The position numbers and the translations under genes were made by a program. From Bacteroidales bacterium (lineage in GTDB: Bacteria; Bacteroidota; Bacteroidia; Bacteroidales; P3), in assembly GCA_017555745.1 (NCBI GenBank), contig JAFZFU010000087.1:1-40749 (forward strand): a DNA stretch of 40,749 nucleotides, in the 5' to 3' direction. The notes below the pieces were generated by a model. That model worked only from the letters and a program-made list of their open reading frames with translations, was not told the origin of the DNA and ran no database searches. Below are positions 1-8,178 of this stretch, piece after piece; the stretch's first letter is position 1, and each line of letters starts with the position of its first letter.

Positions 1-108
1 CGAAAATAAATCAAAAACATTTTTAATAACCCCAATACCGCTTTTTAAAAGTCCTTCCTTTTAGGGGAGGATTTAGGAGAGGCTAAAAAGGTATGGCATT
101 CTTATGTC

Positions 109-136
109 AACCTTCAACGGAGTTCACCGTAAGGTT
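109..136 (-). terminator. possible hairpin at the pyrD stop codon
   Basis: An inverted repeat (AACCTT/AAGGTT plus ACGG/CCGT with a 2-nt bulge) lies over the pyrD stop. No U-run follows it directly on the minus strand, so it is only a weak terminator candidate. A second small dyad (TCCTTCC / GGGGAGGA) lies at 51-70. No gene is seen from 1 to 134. Confidence 0.3.
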
Positions 137-1034
137 ACATTATACCTATTATATCGTTTATATTTTTGATATTATGTCGATCGAGATATTCTTGTATTCC
201 ATCAATTACTTTTATTGTTATAGTTGGGTCTATAAAATTGGCTGTTCCTATCTCTATGGCTGTAGCACCTGCCATAAGAAATTCTAAAGCATCGTTGGCA
301 GATGATATTCCTCCAAGTCCTATAACCGGTATTTTTACTGCTTTGGCTACTTGCCAAACCATACGCACTGCTACTGGCTTTACTGCAGCACCCGATAAAC
401 CTCCTGTGATGGTTGATAGAATAGGTTTACGACGTTCCACATCTATGGCCATTCCCAGCATTGTGTTTATCAGTGATACAGAGTCGACACCTGCTCCTTC
501 TACAGCTAATGCTATTTCGGCTATATTGGTTACGTTTGGAGTTAGTTTTACAATCAATGTTTTGTCGTATACTTTACGTACTTCACTTACTACTTGTGCA
601 GCCATTTCCGGATTTGTACCAAATCCCATACCTCCCTTTTTTACGTTTGGACACGATATGTTTAATTCTATGGCAGGTATGTTGTCGAGGGCGTTTATTT
701 TTTCGGCTGTTTGGCAGTATTCATCAATGGTGGAACCCGAAACGTTTACTATCACATTAGTGTCGAAATGGCGTATACGTGGATATATCTTACTGCAAAA
801 CGCATCAACTCCCACATTTTGTAGTCCCACAGCATTTAGCATACCTGATGGTGTTTCAGCCATGCGTGGATAAGGATTACCTTCTCTGTGGCTTCCTGTA
901 GTGCCTTTTACTATTATCCCACCAAGACGGTTGATGTCGATAAAATCAGAAAATTCTTCACCATAACCGAATGTCCCGGAGGCTGTCATTACAGGGTTTT
1001 TAAGTTTTAATTTATGTATATTTACTTCTAACAT
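135..1034 (-). CDS. pyrD: dihydroorotate dehydrogenase B (NAD+), catalytic subunit
   Basis: This enzyme oxidises dihydroorotate to orotate in pyrimidine synthesis, using FMN, and works in the cytoplasm with the PyrK electron-transfer subunit. The 299-aa product has the normal class 1B length. Visible motifs are the N-terminal [12 protein letters not shown] stretch, the substrate/FMN region [12 protein letters not shown], the active-site loop NISCPNV with the class 1B catalytic cysteine (Cys128), and the C-terminal FMN phosphate-binding segment GLGGISS...EIGTANF. It lies 49 bp downstream of pyrK on the same strand, so the two are probably co-transcribed, as expected for subunits of one heterotetramer. 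The start [14 protein letters not shown] fits the family without extra residues. Assignment to class 1B rests on the active-site cysteine and on the adjacent pyrK. Confidence 0.96.
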   Translation of the reverse strand: MLEVNIHKLKLKNPVMTASGTFGYGEEFSDFIDINRLGGIIVKGTTGSHREGNPYPRMAETPSGMLNAVGLQNVGVDAFCSKIYPRIRHFDTNVIVNVSGSTIDEYCQTAEKINALDNIPAIELNISCPNVKKGGMGFGTNPEMAAQVVSEVRKVYDKTLIVKLTPNVTNIAEIALAVEGAGVDSVSLINTMLGMAIDVERRKPILSTITGGLSGAAVKPVAVRMVWQVAKAVKIPVIGLGGISSANDALEFLMAGATAIEIGTANFIDPTITIKVIDGIQEYLDRHNIKNINDIIGIM

Positions 1035-1083
1035 TGCTTATCTATTTTTTTATTTGTTGTTTGTTTTAAAACTATGGATATTA

Positions 1084-1854
1084 TTAGCTGTTACTCCATT
1101 TTACCAAATCTTTGGCATTGAATACCGGACCTTCTTTGCATACGCATTTATGACCATTGTCGGTGTCTGCCACACAGCATAAGCAAGCTCCTATTCCGCA
1201 AGCCATAGAGTTTTCGAGCGATACTTCGCATTCAATCCCTTTTTCATTGGCATATCGTGCTATGGCTTTCATCATTGGATTGGGACCACAGGTTATTATT
1301 CTGTCGTAAGGTTGCGAAAATATAGTATGTGTTGTAACTAATCCTTTTTCGCCAAGACTGCCATCTTCGGTAGAAAAGTATACTTCGGCAAAGGGTTTAA
1401 ACTCATCTTTTATTGGTATTAGATTGGCTGTACGTCCTCCTAAAAGCACTTTGGTGCGTATGCCTTTTGCAGCGTAGCATCGTGCAGTGTGTAGTAATGG
1501 TGCTAATCCGCATCCACCACCTACCAATAAAACGTTGTTGCCTTCTGTCGAAAATCCTTTTCCTAATGGATATACGAGGTTTAGTTTATCGCCAACTTCG
1601 AGTTGCGATAATGTAGTAGTACCTTTTCCTACTATTTGTATAAGTAGTGATATGGTATTGTCTTGTGTGTCTACATCGTGTATGGATATAGGACGACGTA
1701 GGTATACGTTTTTGTTGTCTTTAACTTCTACTTCTACAAATTGTCCTGGAGTTATTTCCGGTAAAACATCGGGGTGTTTTAATACTAATTTGAAGTATTG
1801 TTGCCCGTATGTTTGTTTTTCTACAATGGTAAAATCTGATATATATTTCTTCAT
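1084..1854 (-). CDS. pyrK: dihydroorotate dehydrogenase electron transfer subunit
   Basis: PyrK carries FAD and a [2Fe-2S] cluster and passes electrons from the PyrD FMN to NAD+. The 256-aa protein has the ferredoxin-reductase fold order: an FAD-binding beta-barrel with YLRRPISIHD, a nucleotide-binding domain beginning LLVGGGCGLAPL, and a C-terminal cysteine cluster (CGIGACLCC ... C, about residues 219-239) that binds the 2Fe-2S centre. It lies between recQ (60 bp upstream) and pyrD (49 bp downstream), all on the minus strand. The gene has the usual length and no visible damage. The start MKKYISDFTIVEKQ is the natural N-terminus for the barrel. Confidence 0.95.
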   Translation of the reverse strand: MKKYISDFTIVEKQTYGQQYFKLVLKHPDVLPEITPGQFVEVEVKDNKNVYLRRPISIHDVDTQDNTISLLIQIVGKGTTTLSQLEVGDKLNLVYPLGKGFSTEGNNVLLVGGGCGLAPLLHTARCYAAKGIRTKVLLGGRTANLIPIKDEFKPFAEVYFSTEDGSLGEKGLVTTHTIFSQPYDRIITCGPNPMMKAIARYANEKGIECEVSLENSMACGIGACLCCVADTDNGHKCVCKEGPVFNAKDLVKWSNS

Positions 1855-1914
1855 AATTTCTTTAATTTCGTTATTGTTGGTAATGTATAAAAAGATTATA
1901 ATTACTAATTAAGT

Positions 1915-4143
1915 TTATCTGTAGTCTGAAAGGAATTTTATTCTCATTAGTCTTATTTCTTCTTCGGAGTACCCCTCTTCGGTAAGTTCGTCTATGGCAT
2001 CTTGCACATTTCCGCTTTTACTTTCCATAAAGTAATCGTAGATGTCATCGCGGTGTTCTTCCTCTATGTAATCATCGATATAGAAGTCTATGTTAAGCTT
2101 CGTGCCTGATGATATGATGTGTTCCATTTCAGTTAGAAGCTCATTCATAGTAAGATTCTTACCCTGGGCGATGTCTTCCAAAGATATTTTTCGGTCTATG
2201 CATTGTATGATGTACACTTTGTTGACCGATTTGTTGGCTACCGAGCGTACCAATATGTCTTGTGGACGTTCTATTTCGTTTTCTTTCACATATTCCTTTA
2301 TAAGTTCTATAAAGGGTTGACCATACTTTTTGGCCTTATTTATTCCTACGCCTATTATCATACTCATTTCTTCAACTGATGTGGGGTATTGTATTGTCAT
2401 ATCCTTCAATGAGCGTTCTTCGAATATGGCGTGAGTAGGAGCCTTTTCTTGTTTGGCTATTGTGCGAAGGAGTGCTTTTAGTTGTACAAACAATTCTTCA
2501 TCTCCTACGCTGCTACCACCATTTGCATGTATCGAAACTACTTCTTCGTTTGCTTCTTCGGAATAGTCGTGGTCGCAAGGAACGTATATCGGATACGGAT
2601 TTTTGATATATTTTTGTCCTGATGGTGTTATTTTTAGCACACCAAAGCTTTCAATATCTTTTGTTATAAATCCTTCGAATAGTGCTTGGCGTATTATGGC
2701 TTTCCAATACAAATCGTTGCGGTCGGTGCCTTTGCCAAACTCGTCGAGTAGGTGGTGTTTATATGTTTTGGTATGAGAATTGTATCGACCTAATATTACG
2801 TCTAGTATTATTTTAGATTTAAATGATTGTTGGGTGGCAAGTATTGTTTCCAACATGTATACCATTTCTTCTTTCGATTCAATTTTATCTTTTGGGTTTA
2901 TGCAGTTGTCGCAGCATCCGCAGTTTTCTACAGAATATTCTTCTCCAAAATATCTCAGCATATTTATTCTTCGGCAAACCGACGATTCGGCATACGATAC
3001 CATTTCTTGTATTAATTGGTTGGCCATTTCTTGTTCTGCCACATTTTTGTCGTTGAAGAATTTATATAGTCGTTCTACATCTTGGTCAGAGTAGTATGCT
3101 ATGCATTTGCCCTCGCCACCATCGCGTCCTGCACGTCCTGTTTCTTGGTAGTAACTTTCGAGACTTTTTGGTATATCGTAGTGTATTACAAATCGTACAT
3201 CAGGTTTGTCGATACCCATACCGAATGCTATTGTGGCCACTATTACGTCTACCTCTTCCATCAAGAATTTATCTTGATTTTCGTTTCGAGTTTTATTGTC
3301 CATGCCTGCGTGGTATGGTAGAGCTTTTATGTTGTTGACGTTTAGTAGTTCGGCTAACTCTTCTACTCTTTTGCGTGTAAGACAGTATATTATTCCTGAT
3401 TTGTTTGGGTTTTCTTTTATAAAGCGAATTATCTCTTTATGTAGTTGCATAGTGTTGCTCGACTTTGGTCGAACTTCATAGTATAAGTTAGGTCTGTTAA
3501 ATGATGAAATAAATAGATTAGCTTCTTCCATTTTAAGGTTTTTGACGATATCTTGTTGTACCTTAGGAGTGGCAGAGGCTGTAAGTGTGAGTATCGGAGC
3601 TTGATTGTTTATGTTGTCGATAGCTGCTCGTAGTTTACGGTATTCCGGTCTGAAATCATGTCCCCATTCCGAAATACAATGCGCTTCATCTATGGCGAAA
3701 AATGATATGTGTAGTTGTTTTAGTAGTTCTACAGTGTCGTCTTTCGATAGCGTTTCGGGTGCTATGTATAGTAGTTTGGTTTGACCCAAAAGTATATCAT
3801 CTTTCACTTCTTTTATTTGTATTCGTGATAGTGATGAATTTAGAAAATGAGCTATAGTGTCGTTGCCCGAATTGTAGCGTACTGCATCAACTTGGTTTTT
3901 CATCAATGCAATGAGTGGAGATACCACAATAGCCATGCCCTCCAATATCATTGCAGGTAGTTGGTAGCATAACGATTTGCCACCACCTGTAGGCATTATT
4001 ACAAATGTGTCTTTTCCATCCAAAATACTGCGAATTATTGCTTCTTGTTCGCCTTTGAATTGGTTAAAACCAAATGTTTTCTTCAATATTTCTTGAAGAT
4101 TTATTGTAGTATCGTTTTTCTTTTCGTCTGATTGTATTGTCAT
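1915..4143 (-). CDS. recQ: ATP-dependent DNA helicase RecQ
   Basis: RecQ is a superfamily 2 3'-5' helicase used in recombination and replication-fork repair. The 742-aa protein shows, in order, the RecQ motif 0 region (FGFNQFKGEQEAI), Walker A (MPTGGGKS, about residues 50-57), the DEAH box followed by the aromatic-rich loop (AIDEAHCISEWGHDF, about 149-163), motif VI (QETGRAGRDG), the RecQ-Ct zinc site (C..RINMLRYFGE...CGCCDNC), a winged-helix region and an HRDC-like domain near residue 560-640. A long acidic tail follows. It is transcribed away from kdsD across a 125-bp divergent region; a minus-strand -7 box is at 4168-4175. It may be the first gene of a recQ-pyrK-pyrD transcript. Confidence 0.96.
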   Translation of the reverse strand: MTIQSDEKKNDTTINLQEILKKTFGFNQFKGEQEAIIRSILDGKDTFVIMPTGGGKSLCYQLPAMILEGMAIVVSPLIALMKNQVDAVRYNSGNDTIAHFLNSSLSRIQIKEVKDDILLGQTKLLYIAPETLSKDDTVELLKQLHISFFAIDEAHCISEWGHDFRPEYRKLRAAIDNINNQAPILTLTASATPKVQQDIVKNLKMEEANLFISSFNRPNLYYEVRPKSSNTMQLHKEIIRFIKENPNKSGIIYCLTRKRVEELAELLNVNNIKALPYHAGMDNKTRNENQDKFLMEEVDVIVATIAFGMGIDKPDVRFVIHYDIPKSLESYYQETGRAGRDGGEGKCIAYYSDQDVERLYKFFNDKNVAEQEMANQLIQEMVSYAESSVCRRINMLRYFGEEYSVENCGCCDNCINPKDKIESKEEMVYMLETILATQQSFKSKIILDVILGRYNSHTKTYKHHLLDEFGKGTDRNDLYWKAIIRQALFEGFITKDIESFGVLKITPSGQKYIKNPYPIYVPCDHDYSEEANEEVVSIHANGGSSVGDEELFVQLKALLRTIAKQEKAPTHAIFEERSLKDMTIQYPTSVEEMSMIIGVGINKAKKYGQPFIELIKEYVKENEIERPQDILVRSVANKSVNKVYIIQCIDRKISLEDIAQGKNLTMNELLTEMEHIISSGTKLNIDFYIDDYIEEEHRDDIYDYFMESKSGNVQDAIDELTEEGYSEEEIRLMRIKFLSDYR

Positions 4144-4167
4144 TAATCTATTTCTTTCAAAAACTCA

Positions 4168-4209
4168 CAAAATTATTCTTCCAAAAACGCAAATATTTTC
4201 GTAATTTTG
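4168..4209. promoter_or_regulatory. divergent recQ/kdsD promoter region
   Basis: A minus-strand TAATTTTG (4168-4175, for recQ) and a plus-strand TAATTTTG (4202-4209, for kdsD) both match the Bacteroidota -7 box TAnnTTTG. Neither has a clear TTTG at the proper -33 distance, so only the -7 elements are supported. Confidence 0.5.
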
Positions 4210-4268
4210 CGTCCGATTTCTGATTGTAAAGTTAAGAATAATTTTTTATACTACAAAATATTTTTGTC

Positions 4269-5237
4269 GTGAAAACAAATAATGAAATAAAAGAAATTGC
4301 TATTCAGGTAATTAAAAAAGAAAAAAAAGCTATCGAAAAATTGGAAAAATACGTCGATAATGACTTTTCGGAGGCCGTAAAAACCATTTTTTCGACCAAA
4401 GGACGCGTTATTATTACCGGTATTGGAAAGAGTGCAAATATCGGTATGAAGATAGTGTCTACTCTTAATTCTACAGGTACTCCCGCTATATTTATGCACG
4501 CTGCTGATGCTATACATGGTGACCTTGGTATTATACAAAACGACGACGTGATTATATGTATTTCGAAGAGCGGAAACACTCCCGAAATAAAGGCTTTGAT
4601 ACCTTTGATAAAAAACACATCAAATCCTTTGATAGCCATAGTGGGCAATACCGAATCGTTTTTGGCTACACAAGCCGATTTGGTTCTTAATACTACCGTC
4701 GATGAAGAAGCCGATCCAAATAATTTGGCTCCTACAACAAGTACCACGGCTCAGTTGGTGATGGGAGATGCTTTGGCTGTGGCTTTATTGCAGTGTCGTA
4801 AGTTTACCGCTCAGGATTTTGCCAAATATCATCCCGGTGGAGCATTGGGAAAACAATTATACTTGAGAGTTGAAGATTTGTATAAGCAAAACGACAGACC
4901 TATGGTTACGCCTACAACAGGTGTGCGTGACATTATCTTGGAAATGACGTCGAAGCGTTTGGGTTGTGCTGTGGTGGTGCAAAACGATAGGGTAGAGGGT
5001 ATAATAACCGATGGCGATTTAAGACGAATGATGAAAGCCAACGACTCTTTCGCTCATTTGCAGGCAAAGGATATAATGACGGTCAGTCCTAAAACAATAT
5101 CCGAAGGAGAATATGCCACTAAAGCATTGGCTATGATGCGCACCTCGTCGATAACACAACTTATAGTGGCCGACAACGAAAATAGATATCTAGGAGTGGT
5201 GCATTTACACGATATTTTACGTGAAGGAATATTGTAA
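4269..5237 (+). CDS. kdsD: arabinose-5-phosphate isomerase (KpsF/GutQ family)
   Basis: The enzyme interconverts ribulose-5-phosphate and arabinose-5-phosphate, the first step towards Kdo for lipopolysaccharide. The 322-aa protein has an N-terminal SIS sugar-isomerase domain (GRVIITGIGKSANIG, then SKSGNTPEIKALIP, about residues 45-125; EADPNNLAPTTST near 145-160) followed by two CBS domains (about 205-320, with IITDGDLRRMM). The start codon is GTG: no in-frame ATG occurs before the SIS core, and translation from GTG gives the usual N-terminal helix. It is divergent from recQ and appears to be monocistronic. The standard two-CBS architecture makes the KdsD call safer than GutQ, although the two are hard to separate by sequence alone. 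Confidence 0.92.
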   Translation: MKTNNEIKEIAIQVIKKEKKAIEKLEKYVDNDFSEAVKTIFSTKGRVIITGIGKSANIGMKIVSTLNSTGTPAIFMHAADAIHGDLGIIQNDDVIICISKSGNTPEIKALIPLIKNTSNPLIAIVGNTESFLATQADLVLNTTVDEEADPNNLAPTTSTTAQLVMGDALAVALLQCRKFTAQDFAKYHPGGALGKQLYLRVEDLYKQNDRPMVTPTTGVRDIILEMTSKRLGCAVVVQNDRVEGIITDGDLRRMMKANDSFAHLQAKDIMTVSPKTISEGEYATKALAMMRTSSITQLIVADNENRYLGVVHLHDILREGIL

Positions 5238-5394
5238 AAAAAATGACAAAAAACACCTCGAAATTGGTGTGAAAATAGAATTTTTAAGGCAAAAAATACT
5301 CGAAAATTGCTCAAAACAACAAAAAATATGCCTCTTTCAAATACTTGATAGATAGTATGCTAAAAAATATTTTTAAAAATAATTGCCAAAATAG

Positions 5395-5425
5395 TTGTTT
5401 GAATCAAATAAAAGTAGTAATTTTG
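5395..5425 (+). promoter_or_regulatory. promoter of the tRNA-Lys pair
   Basis: TAATTTTG at 5418-5425 is an exact Bacteroidota -7 box. TTGTTTG at 5395-5401 supplies a -33-like element (spacing 19 from TTGT or 16 from TTTG). The first tRNA starts 33 bp downstream. Confidence 0.65.
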
Positions 5426-5457
5426 CAACCTCAAACGAAGAGAAAAAAACACGGTTT

Positions 5458-5530
5458 GACTAAGTAGCTCAGCAGGTAGAGCACATCCCTTTTAAGGATG
5501 GGGTCCTGGGTTCGAATCCCAGCTTAGTCA
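5458..5530 (+). tRNA. tRNA-Lys (anticodon UUU), copy 1
   Basis: The 73-nt cloverleaf is complete: acceptor stem GACTAAG/CTTAGTC, D arm GCTC/GAGC, anticodon stem CATCC/GGATG with loop CTTTTAA (anticodon TTT), and T arm CTGGG-TTCGAAT-CCCAG. The discriminator base is A. The 3' CCA is not encoded. Confidence 0.97.
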
Positions 5531-5557
5531 CAAATGATATTGTTGTTTGATAGGTTA

Positions 5558-5630
5558 GACTAAGTAGCTCAGCAGGTAGAGCACATCCCTTTTAAGGATG
5601 GGGTCCTGGGTTCGAATCCCAGCTTAGTCA
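5558..5630 (+). tRNA. tRNA-Lys (anticodon UUU), copy 2
   Basis: This copy is identical over all 73 nt to the tRNA starting 100 bp upstream, with a 27-nt spacer between them. They most likely share one promoter and transcript. A T-run follows at 5634-5640 and may help end transcription. Confidence 0.97.
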
Positions 5631-6004
5631 CGCTTTTTTTATGATAGTGGTTAAACTGATGAATTATTAGATTTGTCAGTTTTTTTTTATCTCCAAAATA
5701 TAATTAATACCAATAATAATCCTCTGTTTACTCGTTTACTTGTTTACCCCTAAATCGGGATTGCAGACAACGGCTATAAGCTGGTGTCAAATTTCGTAGG
5801 CTAAGTAGGGTTGGGCGGTTCTCCTTTCCTCAATGCTATCTGCTGTTTCGAATAAGTAATTATTGTTTACATATTTGTTTGTTTATTATTTGTTTATGGT
5901 TAAAGAAAAAGCCGATAGAAAATCTGTTTTTATTCAGAATAATCTATCGGCTTTGGGAATTGATGGCTATAGGGGGGGAGCCATTATGAATTATGGTATA
6001 AAAA
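5631..6004. other. intergenic region without a supported gene
   Basis: A T-run follows the second tRNA. The stretch 5727-5748 contains the word gtttactcgtttacttgttt, which resembles words in other intergenic repeat regions here (28133-28145, 29424-29450). The only distinct structure is the hairpin at 5908-5954. Confidence 0.6.
5903..5954 (-). terminator. hairpin terminator of the minus-strand gene at 6005-6385
   Basis: A perfect 12-bp stem (AAAGCCGATAGA / TCTATCGGCTTT) encloses a 23-nt loop. Read on the minus strand, the stem runs into TTTTTCTTT. It lies 50 bp beyond the stop codon of the minus-strand gene. Confidence 0.7.
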
Positions 6005-6385
6005 CTATTTCTTCAGTACAAAACTTTCCAAGGCACCACCTCTGCCACATTCTCTTACCACAACTATCGATGCGGTATCTTTGTTGTTGTCCACTATTTT
6101 TATTTTTAATTTCCGGGTGTATACTTCATTGCCTATATCCACCCAATCAGAGGCTTTTTCTACCTTTATGCCATCCAATTTAAATTTAGTGTTCTCCACT
6201 GCTATACCACAGTTGCCATGAGTAGTTTCGAATTGTACTACAAGTACATATTCTTCGCCTACCTTTACTTTTGAGGGTTTTACTGTTTTACCTTTACTGT
6301 CTTGTAACTCAAAGGTGATGCTGCAAGCAAATGCCGATACTGCTGTTGCACAAAATATAAGCAGTGTAATAAAAAGTTTTTTCAT
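6005..6385 (-). CDS. small secreted protein of unknown function
   Basis: The product is not recognised as a named family. The chosen start (MKKLFITLLIFCATAVSAFA) gives 126 aa with a clear Sec signal peptide of about 20 residues. The open frame continues upstream to 6532, but that stretch would bury the signal peptide, so it is not included. The mature part begins with a cysteine (CSITFELQDSKGK) and is predicted to be beta-rich; a lipoprotein is possible, although the residues before the Cys (AFA) are a poor lipobox. Two other cysteines occur (HGNCGIAVE, RECGRGGAL). It is divergent from the HKC repeat gene at 6548 and ends at a hairpin terminator. Confidence 0.72.
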   Translation of the reverse strand: MKKLFITLLIFCATAVSAFACSITFELQDSKGKTVKPSKVKVGEEYVLVVQFETTHGNCGIAVENTKFKLDGIKVEKASDWVDIGNEVYTRKLKIKIVDNNKDTASIVVVRECGRGGALESFVLKK

Positions 6386-6547
6386 CTTTAAGAGTGTATT
6401 ATTAATCAAATTTGTTTTTATGCTAATTAGTAACTTTCGTGGTGAAGATATTACGCAAAAAATCAATTTTTTTGACTTTGGCGCAAAAGGTATTACAAAA
6501 AATGCTACCAAAATAATAGAAACGTAAAACATTAAATATAGAATAAA

Positions 6548-7042
6548 ATGAAAAAAATGATTGCATTAGCAACAGCTATCTGTCTATCGTTCGGAATAGC
6601 AGTGGCACAAAATGTTGCTCCTCAAAAAGAGGTTAAAACCGAAAAAACTCATAAGTGTTCGCACGATGGTAAAGACCACAAATGCAGCAAGGATGCAAAG
6701 GAAAAAGACCATAAGTGCAAAAATGGTGCCGACCACAAATGTAGCAAAGACGCTAAAGCTAAAGATCACAAATGTTCGCACGATGGTAAAGACCATAAAT
6801 GCAGCAAGGATGCTAAAGGTGCCGACCACAAATGTAGAAAAGACGCTAAAGCTAAAGATCACAAATGTTCGCATGATGGTAAAGACCATAAATGCAGCAA
6901 GGATGCTAAAGGTGGCGATCACAAATGTAGCAAAGATGCCAAGGGCGCTGACCACAAATGCAGCAAAGACGCTAAAGCTAAAGACCATAAGTGTTCGCAC
7001 GATGGTAAAGACCACAAATGCAGCAAAGACGCTAAAAAATAA
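6548..7042 (+). CDS. secreted His/Cys/Lys-rich repeat protein, putative metal binder
   Basis: The 164-aa product begins with a Sec signal peptide (MKKMIALATAICLSFGIAVA, cleavage near AQN). The rest is almost entirely a low-complexity array in which HKC occurs 13 times, in units of 8-11 residues such as DHKCSKDAKAKD and HKCSHDGKD. Three kinds of unit (SHDGKD, SKDAKAKD, SKDAKGAD) alternate in a higher-order pattern, which suggests growth by duplication. The His-Lys-Cys-x-x-Asp pattern and the export signal suggest extracytoplasmic binding of a soft or borderline metal such as Zn, Cu or Ni; this is inference. It lies just upstream of an ECF sigma operon that includes a metal-sensor-like protein. 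A strong terminator follows. Confidence 0.8.
   Translation: MKKMIALATAICLSFGIAVAQNVAPQKEVKTEKTHKCSHDGKDHKCSKDAKEKDHKCKNGADHKCSKDAKAKDHKCSHDGKDHKCSKDAKGADHKCRKDAKAKDHKCSHDGKDHKCSKDAKGGDHKCSKDAKGADHKCSKDAKAKDHKCSHDGKDHKCSKDAKK
6640..7040 (+). repeat. in-gene tandem repeat encoding HKC units
   Basis: The repeat array of the secreted protein has 13 HKC-coding units of about 24-33 bp. Blocks built around ttcgcacgatggtaaagacc recur four times at roughly 110-bp intervals. The reading frame is conserved throughout. Confidence 0.85.
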
Positions 7043-7052
7043 ATAAACGGAT

Positions 7053-7106
7053 AGGAATTAGGAGTTGTTTTATGACGTTGTTGTCGGGCTCCTAATTCCT
7101 TTTTTT
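7053..7106 (+). terminator. rho-independent terminator after the HKC repeat gene
   Basis: A perfect 12-bp stem (AGGAATTAGGAG / CTCCTAATTCCT) with a 24-nt loop is followed by six T residues. It separates the repeat-protein gene from the sigma-factor operon. Confidence 0.9.
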
Positions 7107-7140
7107 CTGTAAATTTTAGACTATTTCTAAAATAAAAATG

Positions 7141-7148
7141 TATCTTTG
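7141..7148 (+). promoter_or_regulatory. -7 box upstream of the ECF sigma operon
   Basis: TATCTTTG matches the Bacteroidota -7 box exactly. A good -33 TTTG is not seen 19-21 bp upstream, so another sigma factor (perhaps the encoded one) or an activator may be needed. Confidence 0.5.
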
Positions 7149-7235
7149 TAGAACACATTAGAGATGTCGAAAAAGTGATACTCTTTTTTATATCAATGTG
7201 TTGTGTATGTTAATGTGGTTTTTAAAAGAGCATAA

Positions 7236-7787
7236 ATGACCCAAAAATACAGCGAAGAAGAAATAATAAAAGCATTAAAAAACAGAGATTCCGAAGCATT
7301 CAGGTATGTATATCAAAAATATTATGCCAAAATAAAATCGGTAAGTTATGGTGTTGTGCATAACAACGAAGATGCCGAAGATATTGTGCAGGAGGTATTC
7401 ATCGATTTGTATGATTCGTTGTCTCGGTTCAAAGAGCAGTCGTCGCTTTCTACATGGTTGTATCGTATAGCACTAAACAAGAGTTACAACTTTTTGCGTT
7501 CGAAAAAAATACGTGATATTTTTACTCGTCTCGAAGAAAGGTTGTCGCAGCATCCCGACCATAACGAAGATGAAGACGAAAAAAATAGACAGTTGACCGA
7601 TTTGCATCGTGCTATAGAGGCTTTGCCCGAACGTCAGGCTAAGGCATTCTCGTTGTTCTTTTACGAAAAAATGTCGCAAAAGGAAATAGCTGAGATAATG
7701 CAACTAAACTCGATAACTACGGTGGAACAATTGATATTTCGTGCCAAGCAGAATATCAGAAAGATGATGAAAATAAATGAAGATTAA
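7236..7787 (+). CDS. ECF-type RNA polymerase sigma factor
   Basis: The 183-aa protein has the two-domain layout of extracytoplasmic-function sigma factors. Region 2 (about residues 20-90) includes the core-binding/-10 segment DAEDIVQEVFIDLYDSL and FKEQSSLSTWLYRIALNKSYNFLRSKK. Region 4 (about 120-180) includes ALPERQAKAFSLFFYEKMSQKEIAEIM, the -35-binding helix-turn-helix. A charged linker (HNEDEDEKN) joins them. It is the first gene of a tight cluster with a one-TM protein 6 bp downstream and a metal-resistor-like membrane protein, an arrangement typical of a sigma factor held by a membrane anti-sigma. The target promoters cannot be stated. Confidence 0.93.
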   Translation: MTQKYSEEEIIKALKNRDSEAFRYVYQKYYAKIKSVSYGVVHNNEDAEDIVQEVFIDLYDSLSRFKEQSSLSTWLYRIALNKSYNFLRSKKIRDIFTRLEERLSQHPDHNEDEDEKNRQLTDLHRAIEALPERQAKAFSLFFYEKMSQKEIAEIMQLNSITTVEQLIFRAKQNIRKMMKINED

Positions 7788-7793
7788 AAACTA

Positions 7794-8117
7794 ATGGTTA
7801 TGAAAAAAGAAGATTTTGATGCTTTTTTGATGAATGCCATCGAAGATGATAAAAGAAATATAGGTTGCGATGAACAGAATTTCGATGTTATGTATAGCAG
7901 ACTTAGAAAACATCAAAAGAATGTTGACTCGCAAAAGAAGATGATAAACTATGGCGTATTGCCTGTTTTGATGATGGTGGTGGCGCTGAATATGTATCTA
8001 CTATTTAATCAAAACAATGAAACTCCAAAATTTGTGGAGGATGTCTTTGCCGAAGAAACTCTTATCAATAGCTCGGCTAACTATTTTAGCGAGGTGTTGC
8101 TTTCGGTTAATGAATAA
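7794..8117 (+). CDS. single-pass membrane protein, probable anti-sigma factor
   Basis: The 107-aa product has a soluble acidic N-terminal part (about residues 1-48), one transmembrane helix (VLPVLMMVVALNMYLLF, about 54-73) and a short C-terminal tail outside. No family is recognised by sequence. Its size, its topology and its position 6 bp after the ECF sigma gene suggest an anti-sigma factor whose cytoplasmic N-terminus holds the sigma factor, as CnrY does for CnrH. Two starts are possible: ATG 7794 or ATG 7800 (MKKEDFDAF); the second gives the more usual N-terminus. The function is inferred from context. Confidence 0.7.
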   Translation: MVMKKEDFDAFLMNAIEDDKRNIGCDEQNFDVMYSRLRKHQKNVDSQKKMINYGVLPVLMMVVALNMYLLFNQNNETPKFVEDVFAEETLINSSANYFSEVLLSVNE

Positions 8118-8178
8118 GTTATAACGTCTAATAACGTAAAACTCCGTTTTAGACAAAAAATATTGTAGAAAGAATATT

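Noticed and set aside
166..873. 235-codon open frame on the plus strand inside pyrD
   Set aside because: It is antisense to a gene with complete family motifs and its product has no recognisable domain; it is a frame shadow.
5863..6183. 106-codon plus-strand frame over the terminator and the small secreted protein gene
   Set aside because: It crosses the 5908-5954 hairpin and is antisense to the signal-peptide protein; no homology and no promoter were seen.
6584..7015. Long frames in other phases over the HKC repeat
   Set aside because: The repeat DNA keeps several frames open. Only the frame with the signal peptide and the regular HKC units makes sense.
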